Counted from the first letter of the stretch, positions 42,717 through 56,009 are shown. The stretch is DNA of 64,000 bases from Plantago ovata (GCA_028274465.1 CM051458.1:70898885-70962884), one strand, 5' to 3'. Notes: generated by a model from the letters alone, not told the origin. Made by a program: numbers and translations.

Positions 42717-44392
42717 CCAGGTGCAGACGCCGGCATAACTACAAAATTGGTGTATACAGATGCTTCACCAATCTTGACCAACACATTTTTCACAACGCCT
42801 TCGGGTCTCACTAAGGATCCATCCGCCAGTTGCACAATAGCCCTATGGTCAGATAGTTTTCCAAGGTTACTCTTCTCAAACACATTCAAAGGGAGCACGT
42901 TCGAGTAAGATCCCGTGTCTAGTGTGGCACGGACATCTTCAAGTTCACCAATCCCGACCTTAACATCGAAACTTTGAGGGAGTGGCTCGGGATTCTCTTG
43001 CTTCTTTCCACTCTCATCAGTACCAAGGTCCTTCTCTTCTTCCTTGGCTAGTGGAGGCTCTTCATCCTTGTAACACTCGCACTTAGCAACTTGCTTAATG
43101 GTGATTTCCACTGGTTGATCTCCCACCAAGTTGATCGACATGGACCTCTCAGTGCTGCTATGTAACTTCCCTTGCTCTCTACTAGCTCTAGCTTCCAATT
43201 GATCCAGACGAGCATTGATCTTTGCCGAATCCTCCTCGTATCTCTTCAAAAACACTTGGGTGAAATCCACCAATTTCTGTAAATTATCCATGAGAGTTGC
43301 TGACTTGGATGTAGATGCTTCGTCCTTAGGAGTAGGATTACTACGGTTTCCCAAGTGAACATCTTCTCGTGCTAGATCTGATCTACACATATGATCCCCA
43401 TGCCCATAATTCTTGCACACCCTACATACCTCGTTGGAGAGAGAAGTTCCGATTAGGCCACTTAGAGCTTGCCTCATCTGATTGGCGAAACCTTCGAACC
43501 TATCGCCACTCACACCATTCACTTCATGCATTGGGATCTCCTGGTTTGGTGGGGCCTCAGGTCCACGCCTTCTAACCATTGCTCTTGGATCCTTGGATTG
43601 AGATCCTTTAGCAAGCCTTTCGAAACACGCCCACACATCCTCGGCGGTCTCTTCCCAGATAGTACCACGGCATTGGAAATCCACCACCTGTTGACTCTCA
43701 TATGTGAGTCCATTGTAGAAGTGCTGGACAAGATCAGGAAGCCCAAAACCATGGTGTGGACACTTGTGCATGAGGTCCTTGAATCTCTCGAAAGCGGTGT
43801 AGATGGTCTCATTATAGTCCTGTTTGAATCCTGTGATTTGCGCCTTAAGCGCGGTAGTCAATGTGTGAGGAAAGTATTTCTCCATAAAAGCAGAATACAC
43901 CTTGTCCCAAGTGTCTAGTGATCCGGCTTCCAGAGAGCCTAACCATGCCTTGGCTTTATCTCCAAGCCCCAAAGCAAAAACCTTCATCCTTAGCTCATCG
44001 TCCGTTATCCCTGCTCCGGGCCTTGGAAGATTGTTGATAAAGTCGTCAATATCATTCAGGTATCCCATAACATCTTCCCTAGCCAACCCATAGAACCTCG
44101 GGAGTTGCTGGTACATGCAACTTTTGATTTCCAAATCTCGAGTTGCAGCAGAAAGAACAATAGATGGACCTCTCATCAGTGCTTTGTTGGGTTGAACCCA
44201 TGATTTCAGTGGTCTAGCTTCTGCCATTCCGTCGATTTCCTTGAAAAGACTAAGTAGAGATTCAGAGAAATCGGTATCCTCTATTTCCTCTAGTGCGCGC
44301 CTTTCAAGTAGTCGCCTTCTTTGGTGGTAGACTCTGTCGATCTCAGCAATTGAATCAGCAAGCGGTGTTCCTGCAGAACGTGTATGCGGCAT
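42717..44392 (-). CDS. B3 fused Gag-protease, open frame, C-terminus truncated
   Basis: It is one uninterrupted frame from the ATG at 44392 (MPHTRSAGTPLADS): the Gag core (AKAWLGSLEAGSLDTWDKVY), the knuckle CRVCKNYGHGDHMC, helix NLQKLVDFTQVFLKRYEE, acidic linker, and a retropepsin domain with RATLDTGSYSNV. It shows that gag and protease form a single frame in family B. The Gly/Asn-rich tail present in B2 is missing, which removes the site of the B2 stop. After the deletion the frame reads about 40 codons into LTR sequence, ending at 42593. Confidence 0.87.
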
Positions 44393-44540
44393 ACACTATC
44401 TATAATAGACTACGAAAGGTGATTAGAAATAGACTAGGAAAGCAGTATCAGAGAGAGATTAAAAAGGAAAAACTAAAACTAATAGAATTAGGAATCTAAA
44501 GCTGTAAATATAAACAAATTAAACAGAAAAAAGGAGTATA

Positions 44541-44562
44541 GTCCCCGGCAACGATGCCAATT
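44541..44562 (-). promoter_or_regulatory. B3 primer binding site, mutated
   Basis: Element sense TTGGCATCGTTGCCGGGGAC. TGGCGCC has become TGGCATC, a CG-to-TA-type change compared with the other copies. Confidence 0.8.
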
Positions 44563-45855
44563 TGATGAACGCGAGTTTGTCAGGTCCCGGTTCAGTCAAA
44601 TAAATTTGTTATTTAGCCAAAGGCAATCCACAACTACAACGAAAACCGTAGTGTAGCAGTAGAATGACTCGAGTGTCGTTCTCTCAAGACTATAACTAGC
44701 TTTATCTATTTAAAAAGAGAATATGAAACAGCAGACAGATAGCAATAGGGGGTTTTCTAGCAGATAATGAAGATTGGTGATAGTATGGTCCTTCTTAACA
44801 TAATGGGTCGATAATCATGCATAAATTCTTCGGTCTTGCATAGAGATCTTTGAATCAATCTAGTGTCCTGTTGCAAGTATTAAGCACTACGAAGATAATT
44901 TGGTCTGAATAGTCAATCACGATTTTCCTAATGTGTTCCGTAATTATTCAACACTACGAAGATAATTGGTCTGATGGTCGACTAGTGTCCAATTGTGCAT
45001 AATAATCAATACAACATACGAGAATTTTGGTTACAACTGATCAACGAAATAAAGCAATGACACGGAGTATAATGCGCGATATAGCCATTAGCATGATTAT
45101 CTTCCCTCGCTAAGAATTCACATACTACCACCAATGATAAATTTAGCTACTCATAATAGCCATGCAATCAACAGAAATCATAGAAGAAAACATGTTGAAA
45201 GAATATAAAATAAGTAGAATAAAACTGTAAGATACAAAGTTACCGAAGGTTGTCAGTCTCCGGATGATTGCCGTCCCACAAGCTCTAAACTACTATGAAA
45301 AAGTATCCCCTAAGCTACAGAACTCCCAGGACAGGCCCCGGGAAGTTCCTACCTAAAACTATAGAGAGAGGTGAGAAAGTAGGTGTGGAAAGATATGATT
45401 TTCGGAGAAAAACTGAGCACTATATATAGGCCCCGAAAAACTGTGGGGCGGTTAGCCCTGTGTGCGGCGGTTAGCCCCACGTCTGGGGCGGTTAGCCCCA
45501 GAGAAAATTTCGCGGAATTCCGCGTTTTCGACGCGTTTTTGTATTTCTTCCCCTTTTCGGACTCGGTTTCTATCTTCTAGTGGCCTTCTAACCTCCAGAT
45601 TCGACCCCTAGACTCCAAATCCTATCCGGAAACCTTCAGATACTCCAAATAGGCTTCTGGAACACCAATTCCTTGTCAACTTCAATATAATTGCCCGGAA
45701 ATCCTCGAATTTCAACCAAAACCTGTAAAATAAAATCTAAAGGGAAACGTGACACTATTCTAATAAAATGTACTAAAATATAGCTAAATTAACATAGAGG
45801 ATAGCTAAAATAGGTGAAAAAGACTCGAATGAAAGTGTAAAATACACATTCATCA
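44563..45855 (-). mobile_element. B3 5' LTR
   Basis: 1,293 bp. Three tandem GGGGCGGTTAGCCCC-type palindromes (45443-45501) stand beside the TATA box (about 45421-45430). Confidence 0.92.
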
Positions 45856-46070
45856 ACAACAAGACAGTTTCGGAAGACGGAAGACAGAACAATAGGACAG
45901 TTAACAGACGAACATGACGGTTCGGAGTTAATGTGGAAGACCAAACTTTAAAAGAGACAGAACGAAGACTACTCAATCTAATCCAACGACTCGGACCCTG
46001 ACACGCACCCCAAAGGGCAGAAGACCCTATCCTAGCAAGCTCGAGTTTGAACTCAAGCTCTGACACCATC
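45856..46070 (-). mobile_element. Element D body 1, remainder with primer site
   Basis: It continues D body 1 after B3. PBS at 46049-46068 (sense TGGTGTCAGAGCTTGAGTTC, initiator tRNA-Met type with one change), two bases before LTR 2. It contains the intact sequence that A2 split in body 2. Confidence 0.85.
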
Positions 46071-48445
46071 TGTAACGGTACCGGTTTTTTAAAAACAAAA
46101 TAATTTCTTGAAAAGAGAAAATCCGAAATAATTTTAAAAACAACGGCCGGCAATAAATGCCATAATAATATTTGACGCTCACAGCGCTAACAAATCAAGT
46201 AAATATCCAATAGTAACTTAGGAATCAAATGAATAACAACGATTGAAGACAGTGAAAAGTTTCATCTTCTTATTTTGAAATAAATTCCCAAAGACACCCT
46301 AAACCCTTCTGTCAGTCGCTGGCATCCTACTCGCGTGCATCCTCAGTAGTATCTGGAAGGAAGGAATTTTGAAAACAAAGAGAGTGTGAGATAAAGGATC
46401 TCAGTGAGGTTCTAAGTTAACGAACAGAAAATAAACAGTTTTTGAAATCAAAATCCTTTTCAGCAAATGACATAACAAACAAAACAAGTAACAGAACAGA
46501 AAGACAGAACAGATAAGTCGAAGTCCGTTGGTGCAGCCCGCCTTATTGCTCCTACTCTCAGTAGCCCTTATAGCTCCCTCCAGAGGGTATACAACTCCGG
46601 ACAGAAACAGAAACCCCCGTGTACTTTGGGGAAACAGAACCTACGACCCTAATAGACCTCAGCGACTTCTACCTCGCGTCTAAAAGGGATTAGACTAGGC
46701 AATAACCAAGCAAACCCGATAGTCCTCTACTACCCAAGTCTACCTAGTTACGATCTAATCGACCGGTCACACAGAAACAGACAGAATAGATACAGATACA
46801 AAACAAACAGATACGGATAACCAAACACCGAGAAGTGTTCCTGCAGTAAAGTTAATCGAGAACAGAGTAGCAATAAACAAAGAAAGTAAATAGTCATACT
46901 TAGGACTTAGTTACTTTTACGCTGAAGCATACGGTATAACAGAATATATAGTAATAGATACAGCTTGTCACATAGCCTTCCAGTTTTTCGCAAATAGATA
47001 AGTTTTGGGGTGAACACTCACCTCAACTTGAAAGCAAAAGTCTTCAACGAGCAGCGAACTTATGAGCTAACGAACGACGGAAAACCTAAACAGAAAGTAT
47101 CTAGTTACTAACTAGAAGTTGAACGAAAGCTAAACGAATGAAAATAAAAATGTAGGTAAAGAAGTGGCAAAGGAAGGGCTCGAACTCGGGACCTCTACAC
47201 GTTAGTCACACACCCTTAACCAACTAAGCTAAAAGGTAAATCATTACTCAATTCACCAAAACAAGAACTAATAACTTACTAGCTTTTAGAAAACGATTTA
47301 AATTCAGATTACAAAATTACCAGAATACCCTCAACAGTAAATTGCAAAACAGTACTATAGTTTCTACAATCTTCAGAATAGTCATTAAAAGAAGCTCGTT
47401 TTAATAGTTTAGTCCAGAGGTTGTGAAGTTACTAATTTACCCTTAACTAGTATTTGCAAAAAGGTCCTTCAAGTTTTAGTCTTTTACAAAACAATCCTCA
47501 AGTTTCTTAAATAATTACGCCAAAGTCCAAGTCAGTCAATAGACGAGGTCAACTGTCCAGATTCGGTCAACAAACGTAGTCAAGGTCAAACAGTCAACCA
47601 AGTTCAAACTTAACAATCGTAAAACACCACAGTTCTACCCTAGTCCTAGTTCTCAATTCAGTTCGAGGTTCAAACGAGGTCCAGAAATAAAGGCAGAACA
47701 TGGCAGGGGCAAAAAGGGCATAAAAAAAGAAACGATTAGAAGAACGGGGCTTTACCTTCGAATGAACTGGAATAGAGGGAACTGTGATTCAAACAAAAAC
47801 GAAGGGATTACAATCGAGATCTCATAACTAATTGAATCCAAAATTAACCGAACATAGATTCACGACTTACCGGAACGGAATTGAAAAAGCCAAGCACAAA
47901 CCGGACTGCAAACGGATCGGAAACGGAACGGGTAGGAATCAAACTGTGATTCAATGAAAACCAAGAGATCAAAATCCAGATCTCAATCGAATTCGAATCC
48001 AACAAACAAAAACAGAATCGCACGAAACTTACCTGAACCGAAACGGAGCGAACAGCGGCCGGGTTGAAGCGTATCGAGGTGGAGCCGAGCAGGTACGGGA
48101 CAAAACGGAGTCGGAGCCCGCAAGAACGGAGCCACGGACGGAAAGGAACAGAACAGAGCAAGGTAGCTCCGATTTGGTTGATGACGGACGATGGGCGGTG
48201 ATGATTTGATGAGGATGGATCGAACGGCGCTTGGCGAAACGGATCGATCGATCCGGACAGTACGGAACGATGTGGCGGCGGCGCGGCGAGATGCGGCGGC
48301 GGCACTGCGAGACGCGGCGGTGAAACGTGGCGATGGCGGCGCACAAATCGGAGACAGAACGGCGTACGGCTGCACGTCGAACGGAGTCGGAGCACGGCGG
48401 CGGGGCGAGACGGACCAGAATAGCAGCAGCAATCTTCTTCTCTCT

Positions 48446-48482
<37 letters not shown>

Positions 48483-48790
48483 CCTTTCTTTGTTTTGACG
48501 GACGATAGAATGAAGAAGATGGAGATAACGGTTTAGGGTTAGGGTTTAGTAACTGGGCCGGTCAAAGGGTAGAAGACTGGGCCACATAAATGGGCCAAAA
48601 GGAGTCAGAGAGTCCAATCTTTCTAGCTCGGTCCAAATGCAACGAAACGAACTCGTTTACGCGAAAATAATTAAATAATTACCGAATAAATAATTTACTC
48701 CGATAATTAATTAATTAAATTAAATAATAAAATAACAAATAAATAAAATAAATAAAAATAAATAAATAAAAAAAAATACGGGGCGTTACA
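46071..48790 (-). mobile_element. Element D LTR 2
   Basis: 2.72 kb, nearly identical to LTR 1, with a 12-base segment that LTR 1 lacks near 46340. It serves both bodies: 5' LTR of body 1 and 3' LTR of body 2. tRNA-like segment at 47165-47238. Frames at 47844-48432 are not treated as genes. Confidence 0.9.
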
Positions 48791-50891
48791 CTCCACCACC
48801 CTTACAAGAAGTTTCGTCCTCGAAACTTAACTAGCGTAGAACTAACGAACGTGGAACGGAGAAACGAATGTCTTCAAACTTCTAACGTCGGGTCAAACGA
48901 ACACGTTCGCAAGTCGAAGGTTAAAAGAATCCGTAGCTAACCTAAAGGAGTTAAAGCTTGCCTCTTCAACCAGAACCTCCAACTAATGATCCTTGCTAAA
49001 TAGTCGATAGCTTAACCCTCAAGTGAATCTATCATTTAGCCACACTTGCCGAGGAGGTCTTATGTCCGATCATACTATAAGCTCTTGGCACCACTTCCTT
49101 GGCTCGTAAATGTCTTGCCTCCAGAGTTTCCTTCTTCAGCCAGAGAGTTGCGTCTCGGACAAGCACTAATTTTATGCTTCTTGCTGCCACAAGCCACACA
49201 ACACCTTTTCCCTCCAGCAGTTCTCCTTCTCATGAGTTGCTTCTCCGCAGAGGTTGCGATTTCTCCTAGTTAACTCTCGAGTATTATCAACGAGTTGACG
49301 AGGTCGACTTTGCCGCTAATTTTGGGCATACTTGGATGGAAACGGACGATCCTTGTTATCCTTGCTTCTCATGTGATCAAAACGTCTTTTCCATATCGAT
49401 GAGGTTCATAGCGCTCAAGCTCTCCTAAACCATTCTACACTTCAGCAGCCCTTTTCACATCTTTCGTGTAGGTTGACATCTCGATCCTGAACAAGCAGAA
49501 TCGAATCTCTGATTTCAAACCCTTCACGAAAAGTCGTATCTTCTCCCTCTCGTCAATTTGAAGGTGTGGTACGTACTTCAACAGTCGTGTGAACTCGGCG
49601 ACGGTCATTCCACCTTGCAGCAAATTGTGAAACTCGTCCATTCCACCTTCTCGGACCAAACGAGGCACGAACTTGTCAGTGAACTCCCTCTCGAAATTCG
49701 CCCACGTGCGATCAACTTGGTCTTGTCTCCACTTTGCGTTTACGGTTCTCCACCAATTTCGCGGTTCTTTGCCAAATTGAAAAGCTTCTAACTGAATCCT
49801 CCTTTCGTCAGGGTAGTGCAAGATCTAGAACAAACTCTCCATGCTATCAAGTCAAAACTCGGCCTTTCGCGCATTTGGTGCTCATCGAATCTCTTCGGTT
49901 GGGAACGAACAAATCGTTTGACTGCTTGGTCGATCGCTAGTGGTGGTGACGGTGTGACCGGATGAGCAGGGGGCGGCCTAGCGTTGCGCATGCTCTCACT
50001 GAAGTTGCCCAAAGCTTCGATGATCCGCTCCACTTGGTCTTGAGTGTCAACACTGTTGTTGTTGCAATTGTCGGTGCTGCCGTTACCGCGAGTGTTGTTT
50101 CTTGGAGGCCATCCCATCGCAATTAGTCTAAGATCAGTAATGTGATTAACGTCCTCAAGCGTGGAGTAACGTGGACTAAGGCACTAACTTAAGGTCAAAC
50201 TAACGTGCACGAATAAGAGACGCGTAAAAGTAAACAAAATTACTAAAGTCAAATTCTAACTAGAGGGTCAATAGGATGATAGCAACTAATCAACAATTAA
50301 ATCCTTGAGTGTGTCTAACCCAGCATGCAAGGCATACATAAACTGAAAAGCAAAGATAAAGCATAGGTAGCAAATTCATATGCGGCGTAAAAGATTCTTA
50401 AACATTAAGCATGGAATAAAAGCGTTCTCTCATAAAGTGATCAGTCATTTGACCTCGGTTAACATGAATCACTTAAACAGTCGGCCGCCTGCCAGTGATT
50501 TATGTCGACTTTGGTTAAACAATAGATTACTGTATGACAAAGCCAAGCAAGATCATGTATGAACTTCAATAAGTAAAATAAATGCATATATAAGTGTTTA
50601 AACCTTAAAACATGCCTCAAATGACATTATAGTACATACTTTTAAACAAATACTCATGCATTTAGAAGAAACAATATATCGCCTTAAAGAAAACGAACAA
50701 AGCAGAAATAGGAAGCTTGTAAACTTAGTAGAAGTTAAACAGAATGAACAACAAGACAGTTTCGGAAGACGGAAGACAGAACAATAGGACAGTTAACAGA
50801 CGAACATGACGGTTCAGAGTTAATGTGGAAGACCAAACTTTAAAAGAGACAGAACGAAGACTACTCAATCTAATCCAGCGACTTGGACCCT
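48791..50891 (-). mobile_element. Element D body 2, major part
   Basis: PPT at 48791-48805, gag remnant, then leader up to the A2 insertion. It includes the uninterrupted site (about 50746-50756) where B3 inserted in body 1. Confidence 0.85.
49435..50117 (-). pseudogene. Element D gag, copy 2
   Basis: Near-identical to copy 1, with the same frameshift between the N-terminal part (DQVERIIEALGNFSESMRNA) and the gag core (HYPDERRIQLEAFQFGKEPR). The shared lesions mean the two bodies descend from an already broken copy or from a tandem duplication. Confidence 0.85.
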
Positions 50892-52268
50892 TGATGATGT
50901 CGTTTTTCACCAATTAAATTTGTTTAAAAGCCTAAGAACACTTATCACTACACAAACTAGAGTGCAATGGCAAGTTGTCCCCGAGTGTCGTTCTCTCGGG
51001 ACCTAACGTGGCTTTGCTTGAGGTTTTTGCTAGTAATTTCAGTCAACGAGTTCAAATGTTTATAGAATCGTTTTTCTTCGAACAAAGCAACGAGAAATCA
51101 GATTGCTGTAATCAAGTTTGGAAAACGGTTGGTGGTAGAAATCGAATACACATGCATGGGTTACGAATATGCTCACAAGTTCAGTGCGTAAAACCTTCGA
51201 TCAAGTCTGCTAAGCAACTCGTCTAGGTAACTTTCAAGACACACATCATAAAAGACCACTATCAATACTTTAGAGGTGCTTGTCACTAACACCATTTATC
51301 TAGCATGCTGCAAATCTCTAACATACAATCCTATAGCTTTCATTGACCAAGAGTTTGTCACTATACTCAATTCGAATATATTTTATAGGCAACTAAGAAT
51401 CATATGAAGGAATTTGCAGCAAGATTGAATCACAATCTCATGTAAGCATAAACATAACCCATAGCATGCATGTTCTACATTCTACCACCAACACAAAAGA
51501 TTTAGCTACTCATATTCATCAACATAGACATCAATTCAGATGAACAATAATCAGAATACATCATATCAAACTACAAGACAAGAGAGTGATACAAGTTACC
51601 ACCAAAGCTGTCACTAATCGGTGGAAAGCAAAGAAAACTTCTCCGTAGATGATTACAAAGGATGAATTCCAATCAAAATCTTGAATCCCAAGCTAAAATA
51701 CAATGTAATCTGAGTTTTCTCTGAGTTTTGGGGCTTAGGAGCTTTCCAAAACGAAGCTACCGTTCAAAAGATATTCAAAAAATGACTGAAGATCAGATCT
51801 AAGAAGGAAAATCCGAAAACGTAACCGCTGCCAAGCGGACCGCTTGGAGAAGCCAAGCGAAGCGCTTTGGCACTCGAAGCGCTTCGCTTGGCTTCTGTGC
51901 CAAAGCTCCTGGAAAATGAAGCGGAGCGCTTCACTATTCCAGGCGCTTAGCTTGGCTCCTGGACAGATTTTTGTCTTCAAACTCAATCTTTTTGCCCTCG
52001 GGTGCCTTGGACTCATCCTTCTCGATGCTTATTGATGCTCAAACACTTACGAACAAGCCACGGAGATTGGGGAACTTCAACGGGGCCATCTTTTCCATCA
52101 AAAAGGCTCGTTTTTAGCTCCAAAAATGCCGTTTCGTACCTAAGTGCCTGAAAATGCAGAAAACACAAAACGTGACACTATTCTACAAAACTAACCAAAA
52201 AACAAGGCTAGAAGATAGCAAAAGAAGGTAAAAAAGACAAGATGAACGCGTCAAAAATACGTTCATCA
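50892..52268 (-). mobile_element. A2 3' LTR
   Basis: 1,377 bp, with the palindrome array at 51825-51965. PPT and hairpin follow (52269-52305). Confidence 0.92.
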
Positions 52269-54280
52269 AACTCCCCAAACCAAACCTTTGCTTGTCCTCA
52301 AGCAACAAACTATCCTAAATGCAACACAAAAGGAGTCTCATGCCAAGTAAAGTGAACTAATCTATTGAATCTACCAAATTCTTATGAACAAAACCAAATG
52401 AGCATGACATGCAAATAGGTTGGAGTATGCCTCGATTGCGAATATACACATTCTCAAGTGCACTTGGTTAAACAAAGGAGTCTCACGTAACATCTTCTAC
52501 CTGGACCTGGTCAGTGGCGACACAATGATGCATGTTATCATACTACAATTGCCCCGTGCCTATGAAACCGAGGGCTTACTACTGTTCACCAAGCGAGACT
52601 TTTCCTCAAGAGAGGGCGAACCAATACTGGCTCTCATCAAACGAAGGAGGGTTCCCTTAGAAATATAACACTCCCCTATTCTACCCAGACTCTCAAGAAT
52701 GAGCCTATTTCAACCACTTCTTGAATAGCAAGACGAGGGTGGTCAAGAACAAGCCTTGGACAAAGGCGACACGAAACGAAAGATAGAATTTACAACTCGA
52801 CACTTCACAAGGACAAAATATCTACATGACACTTGACACTACGAGACTGCTTTTGGCTTGCAACGACCCTTCTTTTGCTTTTGGGTCTTATTCTTTATTT
52901 TCTTTCTTCTTTTTTTTATTTTCTTTTCTCTTGTTTTTTTTAATATTTCTTTTTCTTTTCCTTTTTTTTTTTTTATATATAGGGGCAAGCAGCAGTACTA
53001 TGTGTCAAAAACACCTCCCCAAACCTATTCGAAAGAATAGGTTTGATCACAAAGACGAAAAAGAAAAAGGAAAGACTCTTTTATAAAGACACCTCCCCAA
53101 ACCTATTCGAAAGAATAGGTTGGGACACAAAACAAAAAGAAAAAGAAAAAGGGAAACTTTACAACGACTCAAAGACGAGAGACAAGATCAAATAAGGCAA
53201 CCCCCTCCCCATACCTATTCGATAGAATAGGTTTAATACAAGGAATCGCACACCTCACACTACCTCCTTCCTAGGCATTTGGTAATCTCTAAGCGAGGTG
53301 AAGAACTTGTCGCCTCTTACGTACATAATTACACGGGTTACAACCATAGACTCTAACATGCATCATTTTATAAGGCCATCGTGAACCGCAGCAGAAGAAA
53401 CACCTCTCAAGGTGATGTCGAGACTACTAAGCTTAACTAGTGCACATGGGAATGTGACAAACCAAGCGAGACAAGCCTCAAACTACTTGCAAAGTGATGC
53501 AACATATGATCAATGGTCATAAACACTTAGTCTACTCAATAAAAAAGTTCAAAAGACTTGGCAATAAACTCCACACACAACAACGTGCAACAACTAATCT
53601 ATGGATGATATGCATGCAAAAATTTGAAAAAACACGACAAATCACATGAACTTGAGTAAAATCAGGCATGTACGAACCACACAAGCATATAGTACTGAAA
53701 ATCCAATACCCCCTCCCCAAACCTAAACTTTTGCTCGTCCTCGAGCAAAGAAAAGTTGAATGAAAAGGAAAAATTGAATTGAAAGTACACTTCCCTGAGA
53801 TAAAGGTTCGTGTCCAATCTCCTATATATGAGTAGTACCTGAAAGGACTCAAGAAACATGTGAAAACGGGTGCGCAAAGGTGAGAAGAATGGAAAAAACG
53901 AGGAAAATCTGGGTACAGGGTCCAGGCGGACCGCTTGGCGGGAGCCAAGCGGTTCGCTTGTCAAGCGGAGCGCTTGGGAGGCTCCAGGCGCTCCGCTTGA
54001 AATTCCAGTAAGAATGAAATTCTTACTGGAATTCTAAGCGGACCGCTTGGGCTTGCCAGGCGCTTCGCTTGGATCTGTTTCCATATTTTCGATGTTTTTT
54101 CCTATCTTAAATCACCTAAGGCACCAAGACAAAAACTAGACTACACTAATCACGACAAAAGGCACACAGGCCACAACTACAAACACAAAGAAAGCTAACT
54201 AAATGCAAAACACTTACCACCTCGGGTTGCCTCCCGAGAAGCGCCTTTGTTTACACGTCGTTGGCTCGACTCTTCAAAGC
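52269..54280 (-). mobile_element. A2 3' non-coding internal region
   Basis: Same order as A1: terminal hairpin 52288-52305, T-rich tract 52870-52980, three AACCTATTC hairpins (53022-53043, 53100-53121, 53212-53233), internal module with TTTGCTCGAGGACGAGCAAA (53730-53749), palindromes 53920-54070, and stem-loop CTCGGGAGGCAACCCGAG (54221-54238). The palindromes join the stem-loop region directly where A1 has ORF2. Reading frames at 53532-53964 are antisense artefacts also present in A1. Confidence 0.85.
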
Positions 54281-55156
54281 TCAATTGGGGTTGAATTCAT
54301 ATTGGGTACTAGACTTCCCCATCAATGCCCTCTTTAATCGGTGAAATCCCTGCACATTTGAAAGAAGGAATAGAGGACCAAAGTATCCTATAAGTTTGTT
54401 AGTGCAAGTCTTCTCAACACATGAATTAACAATGGCTCGCAACATGTGTCGCTTGCCATCTACCTCAAAACTACATGTACGACGGTACATGTCAATCACC
54501 ATGTGCACCTTATTGATGAAGGCTCTTCCCAACAGGACCACATCCTTAAGATTGGCTTTCGAAGTCGGCATAACTATGAAGCTCATCTTCACCTCAACAC
54601 CGACAACTCTAATAACCAAGTCTTCGAGAACTCCCAAAGGTCTCCTCATAGACCCATCAACAAGTTGAACCATAGCTTTCATAGGCTTCAAACCAGTCAA
54701 CCGGGATTCTTCATACACATTCATCGGCAAGACATTGACTCCAGCTCCTGTGTCCAATGTAGCCAATATACCATCCTTCGTGCCAAGACCGATTTCCACA
54801 TCGAAGCTCTCAAGTGCGGGTACTTCCACCATATCATCCTCAGACGATGAGCTTTCTTCTTCAATATGTGAAGCTTCTTCCTCAACCATAGAGGGCTTAG
54901 GCTCCTCGTTAGCAACGCAAGGCTCAGAGATTTTCTTGCTACTTGGAACCTCTACTCGTGCTCCTTCTCTTGTGACCGTGATCTCAATTGGAATATTAGT
55001 CACCACCGTGATGGCCATAGCTCTCTCGGTATTACCCAAAAGCTTCTCTTGCTCAGGACTAGCTCCTCTATCAATGAGCTCTTGCAACTTCCTGTTAAGA
55101 GAAGAAGGACTAGCCTCCAAGTTCTCAAACCGCTTCTCGTTCATAGCCTGATTCTT
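54281..55156 (-). CDS. A2 aspartic protease region
   Basis: Linker and helix (SLNRKLQELIDRGASPEQ), acidic stretch, then retropepsin-like domain with ATLDTGAGVNVLPMN and VLLGRAFINKVHMVIDMY. It ends at 54281 after about 35 residues (KLIGYFGPLFLLSNVQGFHR) that A1 has out of frame. A TAG at 55157-55159 (A1 has TAT) separates it from gag in the same frame. Confidence 0.78.
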   Translation of the reverse strand, partial: KNQAMNEKRFENLEASPSSLNRKLQELIDRGASPEQEKLLGNTERAMAITVVTNIPIEITVTREGARVEVPSSKKISEPCVANEEPKPSMVEEEASHIEEESSSSEDDMVEVPALESFDVEIGLGTKDGILATLDTGAGVNVLPMNVYEESRLTGLKPMKAMVQLVDGSMRRPLGVLEDLVIRVVGVEVKMSFIVMPTSKANLKDVVLLGRAFINKVHMVIDMYRRTCSFEVDGKRHMLRAIVNSCVEKTCTNKLIGYFGPLFLLSNVQGFHRLKRALMGKSSTQYEFNPN

Positions 55157-56009
55157 CTAATAAGATTCCATAAACTTGTCGGTCTTTTCTACCAAGCTTT
55201 GCACCATGGCGACCAGAGAGGATGGAGCATATCCGGGTACCCCATAGTTTACCTCAGCAGGTTGACGTTGACTGGCGAATCCTTGCTCATAGTCATCACC
55301 ACGACCCACGTTCTCTTCAAAAGCCGCTATGGGTTCTTCTCTAGGTTCTTTTGAATGAATCTTGACTCTTATATTCCGGTTCTGAGAATTCCGGTACATT
55401 ATATCCAACTTAGCTTGAGATTGACTCGGAAACAACTCTCCCATGCTTCCTCCACAAATGCTATCCACTTGTGCTTGAACACCAGGATGCAAACCATTAT
55501 AGAAGAATTGGATGAGCTGACCTCCATTGAAGCCGTGATGTGGGCACCGATATTGCAACCCCTTAAACCGATCATAAGCCTCATGGAAAGCTTCATCATA
55601 CTTCTGCTCAAAGGTGCTGACTGATTTGTCTCTTCATAACCATAGTCTTGGAAGCGGGATAATACCGATCCATAAATTTTTCAAACACTTGAGCCCATGT
55701 GGTCAAAGATCCAGCTTCTAAGGATCTCAACCAAGCCTTCGCTCTATCCCCAACTCCCATAGCGAAAACCTTCATCCGCAAATCATCGTCAGTAATTCCA
55801 TCATCCGGTCTAGGCAAGTAGAGCACGAAATTCTCTAAGTCATTCAAATACCCAATGACGTCCTCATTGTCCATGCCATAGAACTTGGGTAATTGCTGGA
55901 ACACGTGTCCTTTAAGCTCCAGATTCCTCGTTGCATTATTGAGAACAATAGCTGGACCACTAGGCCCAACCGTAACTTTTGAGAGTAATTTCAGTGGTTG
56001 CTCAGCCAT
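55157..56009 (-). pseudogene. A2 Gag, truncated and frameshifted
   Basis: It starts at the internal ATG 56009 (MAEQPLKLL), equivalent to MAERPIRTL of A1. A 213-bp deletion between short AGGTGA-like repeats removed the normal start. The core is AKAWLRSLEAGSLTTWAQVF. A frameshift near 55610 leads to HHGFNGGQLIQFFYNGLHPG. The knuckle region is deleted. Confidence 0.85.

Larger units (their letters stand above)
41807..45855 (-). mobile_element. B3, family-B element with large internal deletion
   Basis: 4,049 bp, minus strand, target duplication ACAAC (41802-41806, 45856-45860). The 5' LTR is complete (44563-45855). The 3' LTR fragment (41807 to about 42716) fuses directly into the protease. ORF2, hairpins, PPT and the 3' LTR U3 are deleted. 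Confidence 0.93.
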
